Both the position numbers and the translations under genes were made by a program. 64,000 bases of DNA from Bacillota bacterium (lineage in GTDB: Bacteria > Bacillota > Clostridia > Christensenellales > Aristaeellaceae): contig JAFADG010000016.1 of the NCBI GenBank assembly GCA_023425025.1, forward strand, positions 157,024 through 221,023, read 5' to 3'. Every line of letters starts with the position of its first letter. Within the stretch, counting starts at the first letter, position 1. Shown one piece after another: positions 60,544 to 64,000 of this stretch. A model generated the notes under the pieces. That model did not search any database. It was not told the DNA's origin and worked only from the letters and a program-made list of their open reading frames with translations.

Positions 60544-61476
60544 ATGAAAACCCAAAGAACCGTTTCCCTGTTTCTGGCGCTCATCCTGACCCTTGGCCTG
60601 CTTCCAGCCTTCGCCGTGGCGGAGGCCGCCGCCCCTGTGACCCTCATCGATATGAAGGGCCGCGAAGTAACGCTGGCCGCGCCCGCCACAAGGATCGTGG
60701 CGCTCACCGCCTCCGACTGCGAGATCCTATATGCCCTGGGCGCCGGGGATACGCTGGTGGGCCGCGGCGAATACTGCGACTATCCGGCGGAAGTATTGAA
60801 CGTCCCCTCCGTGCAGTCCGGCGCGGAAACCAACATCGAGCAGATTGTGGCCTTGGAGCCCCAGGTGGTCATTCTTGGCACCATGGCCCAGACGGTGGAG
60901 CAGGTGGCCGCGCTGGAAGCCGCCGGCATCCAGGTGGTGACCAGCGAGGCTGCGGACATCGCCGGCGTGTATACCGCCATTGAGCTCATCGGCGCGGTCA
61001 CGGGCAAAACCGCTGAAGCCGCGGGGCTTATCGAGGGCATGAAGGCTTCCTTTGAAGGGATTGCGCAAAAGGTATCAGGCGAAGGCGAAAAGACCGTGTA
61101 CTTTGAGGTGTCCCCCCTCCAGTGGGGCCTGTGGACCGCCGGCAGCGGCACCTTCATGGATGAACTAGCCACGATGCTGGGGCTGAAAAACGCCTTTGGG
61201 GACGTGACGGGCTGGGGCGAAATCTCCCAGGAGCAGGTGCTTGAGCGTGATCCCGATTACATTGTCACCATCACCATGTACTTTGGCGAAGGCGTTCCCC
61301 CGGTGGAAGAAATCAAGAGCCGCGAAGGCTGGCAGGATTTGAAGGCCGTCAGGAACGGCACCATCTTCAATGCAGACAGCAACGAAATTTCCCGCCCCGG
61401 CCCCAGGCTGGTGGATGCTTTGACGCAGCTTTACCGATTCGTGTACGAGCCGGAAACGCTGGCGCCCGCCGCCTGA
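60544..61476 (+). CDS. btuF: Cobalamin-type ABC binding protein (BtuF/FecB family)
   Basis: A 310-residue class III binding protein. A Sec signal (hydrophobic core SLFLALILTLGLLPAFAVA) without a cysteine is followed by VTLIDMKGREVTLAAPATRIVAL, IVALEPQVVILG and WGEISQEQVLERDPDYIVTI. The family binds corrinoids, haem or siderophores; the riboswitch and the adenosyltransferase at the end of the operon make corrinoids the likely ligand. GAAAGGGG lies 7 bp before the ATG. A GC-rich hairpin (61493-61520) after the gene may raise its level relative to the permease. Confidence 0.9.
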   Translation: MKTQRTVSLFLALILTLGLLPAFAVAEAAAPVTLIDMKGREVTLAAPATRIVALTASDCEILYALGAGDTLVGRGEYCDYPAEVLNVPSVQSGAETNIEQIVALEPQVVILGTMAQTVEQVAALEAAGIQVVTSEAADIAGVYTAIELIGAVTGKTAEAAGLIEGMKASFEGIAQKVSGEGEKTVYFEVSPLQWGLWTAGSGTFMDELATMLGLKNAFGDVTGWGEISQEQVLERDPDYIVTITMYFGEGVPPVEEIKSREGWQDLKAVRNGTIFNADSNEISRPGPRLVDALTQLYRFVYEPETLAPAA

Positions 61477-61492
61477 TAGATGAAAGCAGATG

Positions 61493-61520
61493 GGGGAGGG
61501 GCGCTGTAGCGCACCCTCCC
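61493..61520 (+). terminator. Intercistronic hairpin between btuF and btuC
   Basis: TGGGGGAGG-GGCGC pairs with GCGC-CCCTCCCCCA around a short loop. There is no T tract, so it is probably a stabiliser or partial terminator. Confidence 0.55.
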
Positions 61521-61535
61521 CCAACAGAGGTTTCT

Positions 61536-62567
61536 ATGAAAAATCGCCGGGAAGGCTTTTCATTTTTCGAATATGCTTTATTCACCATCGGCACACTTGC
61601 CGCGGTGCTGCTTTGCGTATGCCTGGGCAGCGTGAATATCCCGGTCAGGGATACCCTCACCGCCGTATGGAACACGCTGTGGGGGCTGCCCATCCCCCAG
61701 GGCGTGTCGCGGTCCGTGATCGTGTTTGTGCGCCTGCCCAGGGTGATCTGCGTGGCTTTGTCCGGAGCTGCCCTGTCGCTGTGCGGCGCGGCCATGCAGG
61801 GGCTCTTGCGCAATCCGCTGGCTGACGGCTCCACGCTGGGTGTATCCTCCGGCGCGTCGCTGGGCGCGATCCTGGCCATCGCCTTTGGCGTTACCATCCC
61901 GGGCGTCACTTACGCCGGTCCCATGCTCATGGCCATGGTGTTCGCCTTTTTGTCGCTTCTGTTCATCCTGTCCCTGGCCTACCGGCTGGACCATTCCCTG
62001 GCCACCAACACCATTATACTGATCGGCGTCATCTTCACCATGTTCGCCCATAGCATCATCAGCCTGATCATCACCTTTTCCGGGGACAAGGTCAAGTCCA
62101 TCCTGTTTTGGACCATGGGCTCCCTGTCCGGCAGCAGCTATCAAAACGCCCTGATGCTGTTGGCGGCCCTTGTGGTCTGCGGCGCGCTGATGCTGTCAAA
62201 AACCCGGGAGCTGAACGCCTTTGCCGTCGGTGAGGACAACGCCCGCCACGTGGGGGTGGATGTGAAGCGGGTCAAGCTGACGGTGCTGATTTCCGCCTCC
62301 GCGCTGATTGGCGTATGCGTTTCCGTGGGCGGCACCATCGGCTTTGTGGGGCTGGTGATACCCCATATCATGCGCATGGTGACAGGCCCCAACCACAAGC
62401 GGCTGCTGCCGGCCAGCATGTTCGGCGGCGCCATCTTCCTGATGCTGGCCGACATGGCCGGCCGCATGATCCTGCGGCCGCTGGAGATGCCCATCGGCGT
62501 CATCACATCGCTGATCGGTTCTATCGTATTTGTGTACATCTTTTACCGTTCCAGAAAGGGAAAGTAA
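61536..62567 (+). CDS. btuC: Cobalamin ABC permease (BtuC/FecCD family)
   Basis: A 343-residue permease with about ten hydrophobic segments. Family motifs are RLPRVICVALSGAALSLCGAAMQGLLRNPLADGSTLGVSSGA (read from about residue 66) and the ATPase-contact region TIGFVGLVIPHIMRMVTGPNHK. It probably forms a homodimer that passes corrinoids. It lies 59 bp after btuF and 3 bp before btuD. Confidence 0.93.
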   Translation: MKNRREGFSFFEYALFTIGTLAAVLLCVCLGSVNIPVRDTLTAVWNTLWGLPIPQGVSRSVIVFVRLPRVICVALSGAALSLCGAAMQGLLRNPLADGSTLGVSSGASLGAILAIAFGVTIPGVTYAGPMLMAMVFAFLSLLFILSLAYRLDHSLATNTIILIGVIFTMFAHSIISLIITFSGDKVKSILFWTMGSLSGSSYQNALMLLAALVVCGALMLSKTRELNAFAVGEDNARHVGVDVKRVKLTVLISASALIGVCVSVGGTIGFVGLVIPHIMRMVTGPNHKRLLPASMFGGAIFLMLADMAGRMILRPLEMPIGVITSLIGSIVFVYIFYRSRKGK

Positions 62568-62570
62568 GTC

Positions 62571-63353
62571 ATGCTGGATGTTCAAAAGCTTACGGTGCGC
62601 CATGGGGGCCTTACGGTGCTCAGCGGGGTCAGCTTCACCCTGAGGGAAGGGGAATGGCTGATGGTGGCCGGCCCCAACGGCGCGGGAAAATCCACGCTGA
62701 TAAACGCCATTGCCCAGGGCGTTCCCTATCAAGGGGTGGTGCGGTTTGCAGGCCAGGATGTAAGGCATATGCGCCCTACTCAAATTGCCAGGCGGATGGG
62801 CGTGCTTTCCCAAAGCCATCAGGTGGGTTATGCCTTTACGGTCAGGGAAGTGGTGAACCTGGGCCGGTACGCCTATCAAAAGAGCCGGCTGTCCTTTACC
62901 GACGATCAGGCGGAGGAAATGGTGAACAAAGCCCTTGAGATGACGGGCATGCTTCCCTTTGCCGGTCAGACGGTTACAACCCTGTCCGGCGGCGAATTGC
63001 AGCGCACCTTTCTGGCCCAGATATTTGCCCAGGATCCGCAGGTCATCCTCTTGGATGAGCCGGCCAACCACCTGGACCTTGCCTATCAAAAGCAAACCTT
63101 TGAATTAATCGGGGAATGGCTCAAGACGCCGGGCAAGGCTGCCCTCTCCGTAGTGCACGACATCAGCATGGCCAGAGCCTTTGGTACCCACGCACTGCTA
63201 TTGCACAAAGGCCGGCCGGTGGCTTATGGGAACAACAAAGAGGTGCTCTGCAGGGAAAACCTGCAGGCGGTGTATGGCATGGACGTCCAGGGCTGGATGC
63301 AGGAAATGCTCGCCCAATGGGCCGAACGGCCGGTATATGGGCAAACGAGGTGA
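62571..63353 (+). CDS. btuD: Cobalamin ABC transporter ATP-binding protein (BtuD/FepC family)
   Basis: A 260-residue ATPase with Walker A GPNGAGKST, signature TLSGGELQR and Walker B VILLDEPANHLD, followed by the His switch in SVVHD. It powers the BtuC permease. Its stop is 5 bp before the adenosyltransferase start. Confidence 0.93.
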   Translation: MLDVQKLTVRHGGLTVLSGVSFTLREGEWLMVAGPNGAGKSTLINAIAQGVPYQGVVRFAGQDVRHMRPTQIARRMGVLSQSHQVGYAFTVREVVNLGRYAYQKSRLSFTDDQAEEMVNKALEMTGMLPFAGQTVTTLSGGELQRTFLAQIFAQDPQVILLDEPANHLDLAYQKQTFELIGEWLKTPGKAALSVVHDISMARAFGTHALLLHKGRPVAYGNNKEVLCRENLQAVYGMDVQGWMQEMLAQWAERPVYGQTR

Positions 63354-63358
63354 GGCTT

Positions 63359-63982
63359 ATGGAAAACCGCGGCCTTGTGCATGTGTATTACGGAGATGGG
63401 AAGGGCAAAACCACAGCGGCGCTGGGGCTTATGCTGCGCGCGTTGGGGCATGGCAAGAAGGCGGCGCTTGTGCAGTTTTTAAAGGGCGCTTTCTCCGGCG
63501 AGATCGCTGCCCTTGGGCATCTGTCAGGCATTTTGGTGCTGCGCGGGCAGTGCGGTGAGAAGTTTTTCTTTCAGATGACGGAAGAGGAAAAGCGGGAAAC
63601 CAGGCGCATCCATGACGAACACCTTGCGCAAGCCCTTGGGATGATCAAAAGCGGGGAATACGACGTACTGGTCTTGGATGAAGCATTGGATGCCTGCGCA
63701 TTGTCCGCACTGGATACCGGTCTGCTGGCTGAAATATTGAATCATGGCGAGGGAAGGCCTGAAATTGTGATCACGGGGCACCAGCCGGTGGATTGGATTC
63801 TGGATCAGGCCGACTATATCACAGAAATGGTCAGCAAAAAACACCCCTATGACAAGGGAATCAAGGCGCGCAAGGGAATTGAATGGGTCTATCCCGAATA
63901 TTGTGTAAAGTCCAAACTGCGTAGAACGACAAGATTAGAGTCGGCAGGGAAGCAGGGTTCTGCTTCCCTGCCTTGGCTGTAA
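63359..63982 (+). CDS. btuR: Corrinoid adenosyltransferase (BtuR/CobA/CobO family)
   Basis: A 207-residue enzyme that adds the adenosyl group to cob(I)alamin or cobyrinic acid diamide. The P-loop VYYGDGKGKTTAALGLMLRA at the N-terminus, VLDEALDA and KKHPYDKGIKARKGIEW are characteristic. The family usually ends shortly after this last motif; here about 30 further residues follow, and their codons contain a perfect 13-bp hairpin at 63943-63972. This looks like read-through into a former 3' end. It completes a salvage unit: import, then adenosylation. Confidence 0.9.
   Translation: MENRGLVHVYYGDGKGKTTAALGLMLRALGHGKKAALVQFLKGAFSGEIAALGHLSGILVLRGQCGEKFFFQMTEEEKRETRRIHDEHLAQALGMIKSGEYDVLVLDEALDACALSALDTGLLAEILNHGEGRPEIVITGHQPVDWILDQADYITEMVSKKHPYDKGIKARKGIEWVYPEYCVKSKLRRTTRLESAGKQGSASLPWL
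63943..63972 (+). terminator. Hairpin inside the 3' end of the btuR-like gene
   Basis: GGCAGGGAAGCAG and CTGCTTCCCTGCC form a perfect 13-bp stem with a 4-nt loop. The stop codon of the gene follows it at 63980. No strong T tract follows. Confidence 0.6.
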
Positions 63983-64000
63983 CGGTAGCAAAATCCAGAC

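Noticed and set aside
1..64000. tRNA and rRNA genes
   Set aside because: No cloverleaf with a T-loop GTTCRANNC pattern in the right context and no ribosomal RNA stretch was noticed. A covariance-model scan could still find one.

Overview
The window is a chromosomal segment of a GC-rich gut-type Firmicute, most probably class Clostridia (an order such as Christensenellales is a guess). The evidence is three LplB/YtcP/LipO-type sugar ABC importers, several GntR-type sugar regulators, separate secD and secF, a YxjG/YxjH-type methyltransferase, strong AGGAGG ribosome sites and compact operons with 4-bp overlaps. No rRNA, tRNA, transposase or phage gene was recognised. A notable trait is that all four extracellular binding proteins carry a plain Sec signal without a lipobox cysteine.

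Layout. 1-5.7 kb: the end of a MoxR ATPase gene, then DUF58 and two membrane von Willebrand factor A proteins (a BatA-like module). 5.9-15.4 kb, minus strand: a sugar-acid type catabolic operon (dehydrogenase, SMP-30 lactonase, FGGY kinase, GntR/UTRA regulator, GH88/GH105 hydrolase, DeoC aldolase), followed by an ABC importer. 15.4-24.4 kb: a type I-C-like CRISPR-Cas locus in the unusual order cas5-cas8(cas11)-cas7-cas3-cas4-cas1-cas2, with a 5-spacer array that abuts a broken araC gene. 25-26.2 kb: an RspA/ManD-type acid-sugar dehydratase. 26.2-28.9 kb: secF, secD and a small membrane protein. 29-40 kb: GH3 glycosidase, ABC importer, a divergent GntR-LacI-type regulator and a GH38 alpha-mannosidase. 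40.3-46.9 kb: short-chain dehydrogenase, AraC regulator, GNAT, a secreted small protein, a sigma factor with a DUF4367-like partner, and a YgiQ radical SAM protein. 47.3-53.3 kb: another GntR regulator divergent from an ABC importer and a PHP-type metallohydrolase. 53.5-56.3 kb: a copper-type operon (LDCC protein, HMA-SafE-cupredoxin fusion, small membrane protein). 56.3-60.2 kb: GNAT, TetR with a tiny divergent gene, LysR and a MetE-like methyltransferase. 60.2-64 kb: a cobalamin riboswitch followed by btuF-, btuC-, btuD- and btuR-like genes.

How it works together. Three carbohydrate loci each pair an importer with a local GntR-family regulator, and operator palindromes can be read at their promoters. 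One operator type (TTATAACAAAT half sites) occurs at 24.92, 35.44 and 35.62 kb, which suggests that the dehydratase, the importer/GH3 operon and the regulator share a regulon. The B12 uptake and adenosylation genes sit behind their own riboswitch, next to a methionine-synthase-like gene.

The strongest candidate for something new is the CRISPR-Cas locus. Its adaptation genes, leader and repeat look like ordinary type I-C. Its effector genes are visibly poorer in GC, rearranged, and include a long divergent Cas8 with a clear internal start for a Cas11-like small subunit. All calls are made by reading the sequence; no database search was run.
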